Positions 30,949-41,650 are shown, counted from the first letter of the stretch. The stretch is 64,000 bases of DNA from CADCWN01 sp046328475 (GCA_046328475.1 JAXLWN010000025.1:23567-87566); one strand, 5' to 3'. The notes: generated from the letters alone by a model not told the origin. Translations and numbers: made by a program.

Positions 30949-32768
30949 CTTCGTCAAGTGTTTTTCCAGCCACTCCGCCGTGGCTTTCAGGGCTTTCAGG
31001 CTGTTGGCGGTTTTGGTGAAGCCGTGGCCTTCGTCGTCGAAGACCATGTACTCGATGGTGCGGCGGAGTTCGCGCAGGCGCTCGACCATCTGGTCCGATT
31101 CGGGCTTGACGACGCGCGGGTCGTTCGCGCCCTGGATGACGAGCAGCGGCGCGCGGACGTTCTCGACGTAGGTGATCGGACTGCGCTCGCGCAGCATCTC
31201 GGCGTCCTCGTCCGGGTCGCCGACCCACCCCTTCATCAGCCGCCGCCAGGCGGGCGGTACCGCCTTCACGAAGGTGATCAGGTTCGACGGGCCAACGATG
31301 TCCACCGCCGCCGCCCAGTACTCGGGCAAACGCGTGACGCAGGAGAGGGTGGCGAAGCCGCCGAAGGAGCCGCCGAAGACGCCGAGGCGGTCGGGATCGA
31401 CCCAGGGCAGGCTGCGCAGATAGAGTGCGGCGTGCTCCATGTCGCGCAGCTCCGCGCCGCCCCAGTCGCGGTGGATGAGCTTCTGGTAGGTCTTGCCGTA
31501 GCCGGTGGAGCCGCGAATGTTGGTCGCGATGACGCCGATGCCCCGGCTGAGGAGATACTGGTAGAGGCCGCTGTAGGCGTAGGTCGGCAACTCCTGCGCC
31601 TCCGGCCCGCCGTGGACTGAGAGGACGACCGGGGCGCGCTCGCCCTCGGCGAGGCCCTGCGGCCGGTAGAGGAACGCGGGAATCTCCCGGCCATCGGCCG
31701 AGCGGTAGCGGATCAGTTCGGGCGTCACCATTGCCGACTCGGGCACGCCACCGAGGAAGCTCTGTGTCAGGCGGTAGACTTCACCGGCGGCGATATCCAC
31801 GACGCAGACGGTCGAGGGGCGCACCGAGCGGTTGATCGTCAGCCCGATGCGCGAGCCGTCGGGGCTGAATTGCATCGCGCTGTAGACGCCGGGCGGCAGG
31901 TTGGGGAAGGTTTTGGCCTCGCCGGTCGTCAGGTCGCGCAGGTGCAGCCGCGACCAGCCTTCCTCGTTGACGAGCCAGGCGAGGTAGCGGCCGTCTTTCG
32001 AGACATCGACATCCTGCACGTCCCAGTCGGGCGTCTCGACCCAGGAGAGGTCGCCGCTGGCAAGGTCGTAGAAGGCGAGGCCGAGGAATTCGCGGTCGCG
32101 GTCGGTCAGCAGGTAGACCCCGCTGCCGTCCGGTTTCCAGGGGCCGGGGAAGAACTTGATCTCCCCCTCGTGCTGCGTCAGGTGCCGCTGCTCGCCGCTG
32201 GCGACATCGACCACGTAGAGATCCTGGTCGGTGTTGCTGTTCAGCTTGAGGACGAGCAGCGCCCGGCCGTCGGGCGACCAGTTGATCGGGTTGAAGTAGG
32301 CCCCATCGGTGACGATCGCCCGTCCTTCGCCCTGATCGAGGTCGCGCACGAAGACGTCGAAGTCGGCCGGGTTGCGCTCGTTGGAGGCGTAGGCGATCCG
32401 CTTGCCGTCGGGGCTGAACGGCTGTCCGCCCAGTTCGTGGCGCACGGTGGGCTGTTCGGTCAGGGATAGAGCCAGCCATCCTCGGCCGGGATGGTGTAGA
32501 GCTGGAAGTTCTCGGTCCCGTGGCGGTCGGCCATGGTGAGCAGGCACGAGCCATCGGGGCTCCAGAAGACCTGGCGGGTCGCGTCGTCGGTCAGCGCCGT
32601 CAGCTGGATCGGCATCTGCGGGCCATCTGGCCCCGGTGCCACCGGCTGCTTCCAGACGTTGAACTGCCCCGAGGCATTGGTCGTGTAGGCGACCCACTGC
32701 CCATCGGGGCTGAAGGTCAGCGACCCGTAATTCCGCACGGCAGCGAATTGTTCGAAGGTGTACTGCAT
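30946..32768 (-). CDS. S9 family peptidase (prolyl-oligopeptidase type, one frameshift)
   Basis: About 608 residues. The N-terminal beta-propeller has repeated TFSPDGQWVAY, VFWSPDGSCLL, PFSPDGKRIAY, NWSPDGRALLVL and QFSPDGSRIGL blades. The C-terminal alpha/beta hydrolase has VVLSVHGGPEAQE, NIRGSTGYGK, nucleophile Ser in GVFGGSFGGFAT, Asp in IQGANDPRV and His in DDEGHGFTK. The frame breaks near 32463 between WLYP and LTEQP; one extra C in the CCC run there restores reading, so a homopolymer miscall is likely. It cleaves peptides after particular residues (often Pro or acylated N-termini); specificity is unknown. It lies between pgk and tpiA. Confidence 0.88.
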
Positions 32769-32783
32769 TGGTCGCTCCGCTCT

Positions 32784-32900
32784 AGTCGTAAGTCGTAAGT
32801 CGTAAGTCGTAAGAATCTCGCTTCTGGTCGGTGGCTGCCGGTGCGGCCCTGAGCCGCGCGAAGTCCTCTTACGACTCACGACTTACGACTCACGACTCTT
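32784..32900. repeat. Paired AGTCGTA arrays between pgk and the S9 peptidase
   Basis: Four AGTCGTA units at 32784-32811 face an inverted array at 32865-32897 (TTACGACTCACGACTTACGA). The pgk stop codon TGA is part of the array (GAGTCGTGAGTCG in gene sense). The arms can pair across a 55-nt centre. Confidence 0.9.
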
Positions 32901-34059
32901 TCTCATTCAGCGCCGCGACGCCCGGCAGTTCGCGCCCTTCGAGGAATTCGAGGGAGGCACCGCCGCCGGTCGAGACGTGGGAGATGCGGTCGGCGAGGCC
33001 GGCTTCTTCGATCGCCGCGACCGAGTCGCCGCCGCCGACGATGGTGAAGGCGTCCGATTCGGCGACCGCTTCGGCGACGGCGCGGGTGCCGCCCGCGAAG
33101 GGTTCGATCTCGAAGACGCCCATCGGGCCGTTCCAGACGATGGTGCGCGCCCCGGCCAGGCTGGCGCGGTAGTGACCGGCGGTCAGCGGGCCGATGTCGA
33201 AGATCGCCTCGTGCTCGGGGACTTCCTCGACGCCGACGATCCGGTGGGGTACGTCGGCGCTCATCTGCGGCGCGACGATCACATCCACCGGCAGCGCAAC
33301 GTTCACGCCGCGTTCGTGGGCGCGTTCCAGCAGCTGGCGGGCCAGATCGGCTTTGTCGGTTTCCGCGAGGCTCTTGCCGATGTGGTAGCCCTGCGCCAGC
33401 AGGAAGGTGTTCGCCATGCCGCCGCCGATGATTAGCGTGTCGACTTTGTCGAGCAGGTTCTCGATCACCCCGATCTTGTCGGAGACCTTCGCGCCGCCGA
33501 GGATCGTCACGAAGGGTCGCTCGGGGTTGGTCAGCGCCCGGCCGAGCGCGTCGAGTTCGCGCTCCATCAGCAGCCCGGCGACGGCGGGGAGGAATTTGGT
33601 GATCCCCTCGGTCGAGGCGTGGGCGCGGTGGGCGGTGCCGAAGGCGTCGTTGACGTAGACATCGCCGAGCGCCGCGAGCTGGCGGGCGAACTCGGGGTCG
33701 TTGGCCTCCTCCTCGGCGTGGAAGCGCAGATTCTCCAGCAGGGTCACCTCGCCCGGCTTCAGCGCCCGCACCGCCGCCTCGACTTCGGCCCCGATGCAAT
33801 CGGGTTGCAGCGGCACGCCGAGGTGCGCCGCGACCGGCGCGAGGGTGTACTTCGGGTCGCGCTTGCCCTTGGGTCGACCCAGGTGGGACATCAGCACCAC
33901 CGAGGCCCCGGCCGAGCGCAGCGCCTCGATCGTCGGCACGGCGGCGCGGATGCGCGTGTCGTCGGTGATCCGATCGCCTTCCAGCGGCACGTTAAAATCG
34001 ACGCGCACGATAGCGCGCTTGCCCGCCCACTGCACATCGCGAATCGTCTGCTTCGGCAT
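32890..34059 (-). CDS. pgk: Phosphoglycerate kinase
   Basis: 389 residues from the ATG at 34059 behind GGAGGAAAGTC. AIVRVDFNVPLEGDRITDD and MSHLGRPKGKRDP bind 3-phosphoglycerate; LLENLRFHAEEEAND and YVNDAFGTAHRAHAST follow; FVTILGGAKVSDKIGVIENL and IIGGGMANTFLLAQG mark the inter-domain region. VWNGPMGVFEIEPFA and IVGGGDSVAAIEEAG with HVSTGGGASLEFLEG form the nucleotide site. It makes ATP from 1,3-bisphosphoglycerate, directly after the GAPDH step encoded upstream. The last two codons and the stop derive from the repeat array at its end. Confidence 0.97.
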   Translation of the reverse strand: MPKQTIRDVQWAGKRAIVRVDFNVPLEGDRITDDTRIRAAVPTIEALRSAGASVVLMSHLGRPKGKRDPKYTLAPVAAHLGVPLQPDCIGAEVEAAVRALKPGEVTLLENLRFHAEEEANDPEFARQLAALGDVYVNDAFGTAHRAHASTEGITKFLPAVAGLLMERELDALGRALTNPERPFVTILGGAKVSDKIGVIENLLDKVDTLIIGGGMANTFLLAQGYHIGKSLAETDKADLARQLLERAHERGVNVALPVDVIVAPQMSADVPHRIVGVEEVPEHEAIFDIGPLTAGHYRASLAGARTIVWNGPMGVFEIEPFAGGTRAVAEAVAESDAFTIVGGGDSVAAIEEAGLADRISHVSTGGGASLEFLEGRELPGVAALNEKES

Positions 34060-34097
34060 GACTTTCCTCCAACCAGTTATGGGATACCGATTGAACC

Positions 34098-34190
34098 GCC
34101 AAGACGCCAAGGAGTCGCCAAGGACGCCAAGACGAAGGATAAGACCGCAGAGGCGCAGAGACGCAGAGAACGACGCAGAGAACGAGGGAG
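34098..34190. repeat. CGCCAAG and CGCAGAG unit arrays upstream of pgk
   Basis: Units CGCCAAGA/CGCCAAGGA repeat four times (34100-34131), then CGCAGAGG/CGCAGAGA units repeat four times (34147-34185). The palindromic element at 34192 follows. The 250-bp interval 34060-34309 contains no gene. Confidence 0.75.
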
Positions 34191-34191
34191 G

Positions 34192-34275
34192 GGCGGATCC
34201 TGCGCTGCGCTCAGGATGACAAGGGAAAGGCGCAGCCTCTCATGGTGTCATGCTGAACGGAGCGAAGCGAAATAG
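34192..34275. repeat. About 85-bp palindromic dispersed element, copy 2
   Basis: Arms GGATCCTGCGCTGCGCTCAG and TGCTGAACGGAGCGAAGCGA, more diverged than copies 1 and 3 but of the same order and centre (GGTGTCAT before the right arm). Confidence 0.75.
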
Positions 34276-34309
34276 AAGTTCAGCCTCTCCCTTCTTCCCC
34301 CTTCTTTCC

Positions 34310-34870
34310 TCATTCCTGCTTCGTGCTCGGCATGCTGCCCGCGTCGAACGGCGGGGCTTTGCGCTTGATCATCTCAACCAGCTCATCCACGGCGTTGCGG
34401 GCGAGGGCGGCGAGTTCGGGCGGGGTGTCGGCGTCCGGGCCGTCACCGCCGACGCTGTAGCGCCCATCGGCGAAGAGTTGCACATCGTAGCCGAGGTCGG
34501 TGACGCGGACCTCGTCGCCCGCCGGGTTGGCCGGGGAGTGGACGGTGCAATACCAGTAGGGGAAGCGCCGCGCCCGCGTCGTGACGAGGATGCTGTAGGG
34601 GCGGTCGCGCCAGAGGAAGAGCCTGCCGTCCTCCGGCCAGGCCCAGGGCTCTGGCCCCTCCACCGGCACGCCCTCGCGCACCAACAGCGCGAACTCGTCG
34701 CCGCTATCTCGCAGCGCCTCCGCCGCGAAGGCCCAGCGGGTCTCCCCGCTGCCCGGCGCGACCCCGCGCACCGTCACGATCTGCCCCGGTGTCAGCCGCC
34801 CGCCCACAGTCCCCGCGATCCCGCTTCGGATGATCGTGCGCCGTGGGGAGGGCGTTACACCTGGCCCCAC
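34310..34870 (-). CDS. DUF402 protein (nucleoside-phosphatase-like)
   Basis: 186 residues from a GTG at 34870. The core RPYSILVTTRARRFPYWYCTVHSPANPAGDEVRVTDLGYDVQLFADGRY is recognisable as DUF402 by the order: an aromatic W-Y strand, a loop, then DL.YDV and a GRY turn, plus a C-terminal helix ARNAVDELVEMIKR. Characterised DUF402 members include the nucleoside tri/diphosphatase Ntdp and a fluoroacetyl-CoA-type fold is not implied. It sits between gap and pgk in the glycolytic run, 40 bp after the gap stop. The start is uncertain because the preceding array itself provides GGAAG-type ribosome-binding sequences and an out-of-frame ATGATG. Confidence 0.72.
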   Translation of the reverse strand: MGPGVTPSPRRTIIRSGIAGTVGGRLTPGQIVTVRGVAPGSGETRWAFAAEALRDSGDEFALLVREGVPVEGPEPWAWPEDGRLFLWRDRPYSILVTTRARRFPYWYCTVHSPANPAGDEVRVTDLGYDVQLFADGRYSVGGDGPDADTPPELAALARNAVDELVEMIKRKAPPFDAGSMPSTKQE

Positions 34871-34879
34871 GGCGCATCA

Positions 34880-34910
34880 TCGTTCCGACTTCCGGCTTCC
34901 GACTTCCGAC

Positions 34911-34912
<2 letters not shown>
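34880..34912. repeat. AGTCGGA heptamer array overlapping the gap stop codon
   Basis: In gene sense the gap stop TAA runs straight into four units of AGTCGGA/AGCCGGA. The array fills most of the 40-bp spacer to the DUF402 gene. Confidence 0.85.
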
Positions 34913-35939
<1,027 letters not shown>

Positions 35940-36179
35940 CTGTCCCCCCGGTTTCCTTGGTGCTTCTCGCACACCCGATCCACGATTTGTGCCAGCAAGT
36001 TCCCCCAGAGATGGGGGCACGGAACGCCAGGCGGCTTGCCTGTCGCGCTCCGTGCTCAGAATAGCACATTCTCGGCCAGGGCTGGCGAATTTGGCACATG
36101 GTGATCCTGACATCAGGTGGCAGGTGCTTGCTCTACACTTGTAGCACAGGGACAGTTGGCGGTTTGGGAAGGAGGCGGG

Positions 36180-37301
36180 ATGGTAGGGGCATTCGACCTG
36201 GTGGAGCGGGTGCGCGCGTGGAGTTATCGTCGCCAGTTGCTCGGGCGGGCGGGCGGCGAGCCGCTGGGGGTGGTGCGCGAGTTGGTCGGGGTCTACAGCT
36301 ACCACCCGACAACGCCGCTGGCGCTGCTGGCGCGCAGCGGGGCGTTTGCGCGGCCGGACTTGCCGGAGTTGGAGCAGGGGCGGAAGGCCGCGCGCCTCCC
36401 GGCGATGCGGGGGTCGGTCTTCCTGCTGCCGGCGGAGACGGCGGGGCGCATCTTCGCGGCGACGCGCCAGCCACCGGCGCGTTATGCGCGGCTGCTGCCC
36501 CACGCGGGGATGACGCAGGAGGACTTCGAGCGGCTGAAGGAGCGCGTGCGGGAGGTGTTGCGCGAGCCGCTGCTGCCGAAGGATCTGCCGGCGCTGTTGG
36601 GGAGCGCGGGGGACGAGGCGGGCGAGGCGCGGATCGCGACCGGGGTGCGGATCATGTCCTACGAGGGGCTGGTGCTGCGCGTCGGGGCGGGGCTGCGCAG
36701 CAACACGCTGCGCTACGTGGCGACCGAGGCCTGGCTGGGGCAGCCACTGGAGGAGATCGACCAGGCGGAGGCGCTGCGCTGGCTGGCGGGGGAGTATCTG
36801 CGCGCCTACGGCCCGGCGCGGATCGCGGACTTCGCCTGGTGGGCGGGGGTGACGCAGGGCAAGGCGAAGGCGGCGGTCGCCGGGGTGGCGACGGTCGATG
36901 TCGGCGGGGGGTTGCTGCTCCCGGCGGAGCAGCAGGAGGATTTTGCGCGGGTCGAGCCGCTCGATCCCGAGGCGATCGATCTCCTGCCGAAGTGGGACGC
37001 TTATACGATGGGGCATGCCTCTACTGGCCGCCAGCGGTTGCTCAACGACGAGCATCTGAAGCTTGCGTATAGCCAGGGGGGTGGCGGGACGCTGCCGGGC
37101 GATGGCTTCCCGCTGGTGCTGCGCGGCGGTCGAGCTGTTGGGACGTGGTCGCACCGCTTCGCGGGCAATCGGCTGAAGGTGGCGGTGGTGCCGTTCGAAG
37201 CGGGTGGCGTCGTGGCATCAGAGGTTGAGCGCGCGGTCGAAGGGGTCGGGCAGTTGTTGAGCGCGAGCGCGATTGAGGTGGCGATGGAGGCGGTGTCGTG
37301 A
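36180..37301 (+). CDS. Winged-helix DNA-binding protein (HTH_42/AlkZ superfamily)
   Basis: 373 residues, with AAGGAGGCGGG before the ATG. The pattern is that of the YcaQ/AlkZ-like HTH_42 family: VVRELVGVYSYHPTTPLALLARSG near the N-terminus, LPAMRGSVFLLPAETAGRIFAAT, EALRWLAGEYLRAYGPARIADFAWWAG (winged helix), a central acidic LLPKWDAYTMGHA with RQRLLNDEH, and a C-terminal VLRGGRAVGTWSHRFAGNRL sheet. AlkZ members are DNA glycosylases for crosslinks or alkylated bases, but I do not see their QxQ catalytic motif, so DNA binding is safer than glycosylase activity. It stands alone, divergent from gap. Confidence 0.8.
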   Translation: MVGAFDLVERVRAWSYRRQLLGRAGGEPLGVVRELVGVYSYHPTTPLALLARSGAFARPDLPELEQGRKAARLPAMRGSVFLLPAETAGRIFAATRQPPARYARLLPHAGMTQEDFERLKERVREVLREPLLPKDLPALLGSAGDEAGEARIATGVRIMSYEGLVLRVGAGLRSNTLRYVATEAWLGQPLEEIDQAEALRWLAGEYLRAYGPARIADFAWWAGVTQGKAKAAVAGVATVDVGGGLLLPAEQQEDFARVEPLDPEAIDLLPKWDAYTMGHASTGRQRLLNDEHLKLAYSQGGGGTLPGDGFPLVLRGGRAVGTWSHRFAGNRLKVAVVPFEAGGVVASEVERAVEGVGQLLSASAIEVAMEAVS

Positions 37302-37311
37302 AGCCGGTCGC

Positions 37312-37440
37312 GGGAAAGTAGGTTTGTTTTTGCATTTTCACTTTTTTCCTTCCTCCTTGGGGGTGTTTTTCTGCGGTGGGTGCGGGTGGTTGGCGAGGCG
37401 GGGAGGCCCCCTACATCCCCCAATCCTGGGGGGACTTTAA
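37312..37440. repeat. Dispersed repeat copy 2, with CCCCCA hairpin
   Basis: Starts 11 bp after the winged-helix stop. The first 27 bp equal 1987-2013, and the end carries the hairpin TCCCCCA-ATCC-TGGGGGGA followed by CTTTAA, as in copy 1. The interval 37302-37618 has no gene. Confidence 0.8.
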
Positions 37441-37618
37441 AGCCGTGGCGAGGACGAGGGTAGGTGGTCATGGTGGTGGCTCCTTGGGAGTGGGCGATGC
37501 GGCGCGTTGACAGCATGATGATCGGGGAGGCGGAGCGTTCGGGCAGACGCTTGCGAATTGGCGGCCCGGCGGATCACCCGCCGCGCCCCCGGGGTGATCG
37601 AGTGCCCCGCCCGTGTGC

Positions 37619-38773
37619 TCAGTAGGCGGCGAGGCCAGCCAGGCCGCCGGGCGTGCCCGTCAGGCCGGGGAGTGCGGTGAGGGAGCCGTCCGCGCCGATG
37701 GCAAAGATGGCGATGGTGTTGGTGGAGGCGATCCGCACGTAGAGGAAGTGGCCGTTCTGGGACAGGGCGGCGTCGGTCGGGTTGCCGCCGGTCGATGCTG
37801 TGACGCCGTTGCTATTGAGCAGCGAGGCGGTGCCGCGCCGTCCGAGCGCGAAGCCGGAGATGTTGCCGGTGCCGGCATTCACCACGTAGCCGTAGCGGCC
37901 ATTGGGGGTGATCACGGTCCAGCACGCCGCGCGCTGGCCGGTCATCAGCATCGAGCTGGCCGGGGTCAGGTGGCCGTTGTCGCCGATCTGGTAGGACGAC
38001 GCGCCGCCGCCTGCGCCAGCCTCGGAGACAAGCAGGGTGTTCTGCTTGCTGACCGCGAAGCCGTAGGGGGTCGGCCCGGACGAAGGAACGACCTGGAAAT
38101 CGGTGAGGCGGCCGTCATTGCGGACGCGGTAGGTGCTGAGCTGGTTCGTGGCGCGCTCGGTCACGATCAGCGCCTCGCCGTTGGCGTCGAACCCGACCTG
38201 CGCCGGGCTGGTGGAGGCGGCGCTGAGCGGGCGCGTCGAGTTGGCGATCTGCCGCAGCGTGCCGTTGCGCGAGACCGTGAAGCCGGTGACGTTGTTCGGG
38301 GTGCCGGTGTTCAGCACGTAGAGCAGATTATCGTGCTGGGCGAGACTCGTCGGCGCGGTGCCGCCCGAGGGGATGACGCTGACGCGGTCGAGGCCGTCGG
38401 GCCGGATGCGGAACGAGGTGAGCGAGCTGCTCCCGGCGTTGACGGCGAAGAGGAACTGGTGGTCGTCGCTCACCACCACCGCGCCCTGCGAGCCGAGGCT
38501 CGCGCCGGTGCCGTTGCCGCCGGTGGGAAAGCTCCCGGCGGGCGTCAGCCCGCCATCGGCCGCGCGACGATAGGCGAGGACCGCGTTGCCGCTGGTCGCG
38601 TTGGTCAGCGCATAGACCGCCCCGATGGCGCACGATGCGGGCCGATCATCGTCGCAGTCGTTGCCCTGGTGCGACGAGTCCGCAGCGTAGCCGGTCGCGG
38701 CGGGCGTGAGCAGGAAGGCCAGCAGCAGGGTGAGGGTGGCCCAGGTTGCCCGGCGGCGCAAGAGGGAAAGCAT
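37619..38773 (-). CDS. Secreted beta-propeller protein (lactonase/YncE-like)
   Basis: 384 residues from the ATG at 38773, preceded by AAGGAGATAGACG. Signal peptide LTLLLAFLLTPAATGYA. Six to seven blades follow with repeated 'G..L….'/'FLFAVN.GS…L' patterns: GAVYALTNATSGNAVLAYRR, HQFLFAVNAGSSSLTSFRI, NLLYVLNTGTPNNVTGFTV, EALIVTERATNQLSTYRV, NTLLVSEAGAGGGASSYQI, YGYVVNAGTGNISGFAL and HFLYVRIASTNTIAIFAI. This is the 3-carboxymuconate-cyclase/6-phosphogluconolactonase-like propeller fold. Exported members usually bind rather than catalyse. No enzymatic residues can be assigned. Confidence 0.82.
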   Translation of the reverse strand: MLSLLRRRATWATLTLLLAFLLTPAATGYAADSSHQGNDCDDDRPASCAIGAVYALTNATSGNAVLAYRRAADGGLTPAGSFPTGGNGTGASLGSQGAVVVSDDHQFLFAVNAGSSSLTSFRIRPDGLDRVSVIPSGGTAPTSLAQHDNLLYVLNTGTPNNVTGFTVSRNGTLRQIANSTRPLSAASTSPAQVGFDANGEALIVTERATNQLSTYRVRNDGRLTDFQVVPSSGPTPYGFAVSKQNTLLVSEAGAGGGASSYQIGDNGHLTPASSMLMTGQRAACWTVITPNGRYGYVVNAGTGNISGFALGRRGTASLLNSNGVTASTGGNPTDAALSQNGHFLYVRIASTNTIAIFAIGADGSLTALPGLTGTPGGLAGLAAY

Positions 38774-38996
38774 CGTCTATCTCCTTCTGGGTTGATTGGT
38801 TGCATCGTTGTCGCGTTCTACCCCACTCCTGCCCGGCGGTGAGACGAGGCGCCACCTCGCCACCGGATCAGGTCCGGGATTCCTTCGACCTGCGCCCTGG
38901 CCGAATTTGTCCCGGCTGCGCCGCCGCTCGTGCGATGCGGCGACATCATGCTCTTACTGTCTCGCCATGTCCCGGCGCGTTACACGCACCCGACGG

Positions 38997-39732
38997 CTAT
39001 TGTTTTGCCGCCAGTAACTCCGCGCCGACGCGACCGAGCATGACCACGCCGCCGGGGTGCAACTCGAAGCGGGCGCGCTCGAACCACTGCACCGTCAGCA
39101 CACCCTCGCGACGTTCGGGGGTGAGCGGGTAGCCGAAGGTGGGCAGGCCACCGCGCGCCAGCCAGAAGGCGAGGAAGGGGCCGCGCACCGTCTGCCCGGT
39201 GGTGGGGAAGGTGCGGGCGTCGGCGATCGGCGCGGCGAGGTCGGCCAGCAAGCGATCCCAGTCGAGCTTGCCGGGGCAGTTGGCGCGATTCACCGCGTCG
39301 ATCGCGCTATGGGGCACGATGTGCTGCCGGTCGGCGGGGAGCGCGTGGCGGGCGAGGACGCCGCGCAGCAGTTCGACCAGCGCGTGGTGCTGCGGTTCGG
39401 TCGGCGGCTCCTGCCAGGTGCGCTCGGTCTCGACGGCAACGGTCAGCCGGTTGGGGTTCTGTCCACGGCGCAGGCACTCGTCCAGCCAGGGGATGCTGCG
39501 GTCGGGGCTGCGAACCTCGCCGTTCGCCCAGGCGGTATCCTCCTCGCGGACGAACTGCCAGACGCTGCCGTCCTTGTTCACGAGGTAGTGCGCCGATGCG
39601 TCACTGGCCGGGTCATGAACCAGTTCAGCACGCTCCCCGGCTCCCCTCGCTGACGTGCAAGCAGACGGCCTGGACGCGCTCGCCGCCGCGACCGGGCCAG
39701 AAGTTGGGGACGGGGTGCCAGGTGATTTCCAT
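38997..39732 (-). pseudogene. N-acetylmuramoyl-L-alanine amidase with C-terminal surface repeat (two frameshifts)
   Basis: About 245 residues. GGAGGTCCCCA precedes the ATG at 39732. The first frame reads ITWHPVPNFWPGRGG and VQAVCLHVSEGS (zinc-binding His of the Ami_2 fold); a second frame SVLNWF; a third HDPASDASAHYLVNKDGSVW, QFVREEDTAWANGE, LTVAVETER, IVPHSAIDAVNRANCPGKLDW. Frame changes lie near 39655 and 39615. The tail has the FLAFWLARGGLPTFGYPLT and VQWFERARFELHPGG blocks that also end the phosphoesterase at 7973. The enzyme would cut the amide between N-acetylmuramate and L-alanine. Its place at the end of the phage head module makes it the likely endolysin. Confidence 0.78.
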
Positions 39733-39746
39733 TGGGGACCTCCAGG

Positions 39747-39813
39747 GAAGTAACGAGCAGCAGGTAACGGTAATGAGGGTCCCAGTCCTCCTCGTTACTT
39801 TCTACTCGTTACT
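39747..39813. repeat. Paired AGTAACG-type arrays in the spacer before the amidase
   Basis: In gene sense the structural protein stop TAA lies inside GAGTAACGAGTAGAAAGTAA, and an inverted array (CGTTACCTGCTGCTCGTTAC) precedes the amidase ribosome-binding site. Confidence 0.85.
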
Positions 39814-41585
39814 CGTCATTCATCACTTCAATCAGCTTCACGCGGACGCGCGATTCGCCCCAGCGGCCGGCGTCGGCGGGGGCGGGGACCGATTCGTCGA
39901 GGGCGAGGATGCGGACGGTGCGGGCGGTGGGTGTGCGGTCGTAGTCGAGATCGCGGAAGGTGAGGGTGGTGCCGGATTCCCAGGCGGTCCAGAGGTCGGC
40001 GGAGATCGTGCCGCCCGCGCGCGGGTCGGGTGCGCCGTCGCGCCGGGGCGTGCGGTCGGCGGCGAGGAGGTCGAACTGCCAGGTGCGCCGCCGTGCGCCC
40101 GGTTCGACCGGGCGATACTCGGCCCAGAGCGCGGCGAGCGTGGGCGCGCCGGTGGTGACACCGCCGAGGGTGTAGCGCAGCATCAGCCACTTGCCGACGG
40201 TGTTGCCGGGGAGGGAGAAGGCGAGGGTGCGCGGCGTGGCGCTCGACACGCTCGCGCTCCCGGCGGTGGTGAAGTCGCGCGCCATCGGTCGATAGGCCAG
40301 GGTGACGGTGCAGGCCGAAGGAGGCACCGCACCGGGCAGGGCGAATTCCGCGCCGATGCGGGACCAGGCTTTATCGCCATCCGGGGAGTCGGCGTGCCAG
40401 AGCGCGGTCGTCAGTTCGCCGCCGGGGGCGAGGCCGGGTTGGGACACGCGCGGGCGCAGTTGCAGGGCGTGGACGTTGGTCGCGCCGCCGAAGACGAGGA
40501 GGTCGGCATTGTCGAAGTAGCTGGCGGTGGGGAGCGGCCAGGCGTAGTCGTGGTTGCCATCGCTGTTGCGCCCCAGGCACCACCAGCCGCGCCCGTCGTA
40601 GACCCACAGCCCCAGGCCGATCGCGCCGAGCGTGTCGCTGAGCGCGGCGGTAGCGCCCGCGCCCGTGGCAGAACTCGCCACGGAAGCCGACCAGGATTCG
40701 GTGCGACCGCTGGCGGAGACGCCGTAGCGGACGACCGCGCCGTTGTGCCAGGTGTAGAGTTCGCCGTTGTATTCGGCGAGCGCGACGAAGTCGTCCGCGC
40801 CGCCGCCGCGCGCCAGCGGGGCGATCTCGCCGCTGAACGCGCCGCCGATCACGCTGCCGCGCGCCCGCCAGAGCGCGCCCTCGGTGCTGAAGTAGAGCCC
40901 ATCGCGTAGCGCGGCGAAAGCGCGCGGGGCGCTGTCGATTGGCCAGCCGCTCCCCTCGTAGGTGCTGCCGCTGGTGCAGCGGATCAAGCGCCAGAGGGTG
41001 CCGTCGAAGTAGCCGCCCCAGAGCGAACCGGCGTACCAGGCGCAGCCGGTCAGTTGCAGCGATGGCGTGGTATCGAACGACGCGCCGCCGATGGTCCAAC
41101 TGATGAACGGCTGCCCGTCGCGACCGAGATAGAGCTTGTTGCCGCCGTCGGAGACGAGGCCGTTGCAGTCGCCTGCGAAGGTCGGCCCGAGTTGCGTGAA
41201 GCCGCCGAGGTTGTTCGGGTTCAGGCCCACCCCGGCGCGGTCGGGGCGATAGAGCCCGCCGCCGGTGGCGAAGTAGGGCCGACCGCCGTGCAACTGCGGC
41301 GTGGCGGCGCGCGCGGTCAGGTGGAGTCCGGCGATGGTGAAGCTCGTCTCCTTCGGCCCCGGCCCGTCCCGCCACACCTGCGGTGGGTACCAGCGGAAGG
41401 CGGGCAGCGGAGCCGAGACTCGACCAGAAGCGTCAGCATCCGCTTGCAACGGCTGCAGGCTGCCGCGCCAGGCCGAGCGCGCTGGACAGGCGTTGGGGAA
41501 GCCCCGGGAGTGGCCTTCGGCGCTGCGGCAGTAGGAGTTGGGTGCGACCACGTAAGCCCTGGCCGAGGATGATGTCGGTTTCCAT
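39809..41585 (-). CDS. Phage-like structural protein, beta-rich (one early frameshift)
   Basis: About 590 residues. The ATG at 41585 follows AAAGGAGCAACCCCC, almost the same leader as the capsid gene. METDIILGQGL is in one frame, then a shift near 41550 leads to RAYVVAPNSYCRSAEGHS and the rest. The body is Trp/Tyr/Gly-rich with blade-like repeats (LTGCAWYAGSLWGGYFDGTLW, GLYFSTEGALWRARGS, ADDFVALAEYNGELYTWHNG, GLGLWVYDGRGWWCLGR), probably a propeller or tail-spike-like fold, and the C-terminus is a beta-sandwich (LDYDRTPTARTVRILALDE). No enzymatic motif. Position between head-tail adaptor and amidase suggests a tail or decoration protein; that role is inference. Confidence 0.65.
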
Positions 41586-41602
41586 GGGGGTTGCTCCTTT
41601 AC

Positions 41603-41650
41603 GGACCTCTCCCCGCCGCCTGCGGGCGGCCCCTCCCCGCGAGGAGAGGG
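41603..41650. repeat. GC-rich palindromic element (third copy of the CCGCCTGCGGGCGG core)
   Basis: GGACCTCTCCCCGCCGCCTG continues into GCGGGCGGC and a second small hairpin CTCCCCGCGAGGAG, close to the arrangement near 20641-20677. It lies in the 190-bp spacer between adaptor and structural protein. Confidence 0.7.

Noticed and set aside
32784..32900. Heptamer arrays as CRISPR
   Set aside because: Units are 7-8 nt without spacers of regular length, and there are no cas genes in the window.
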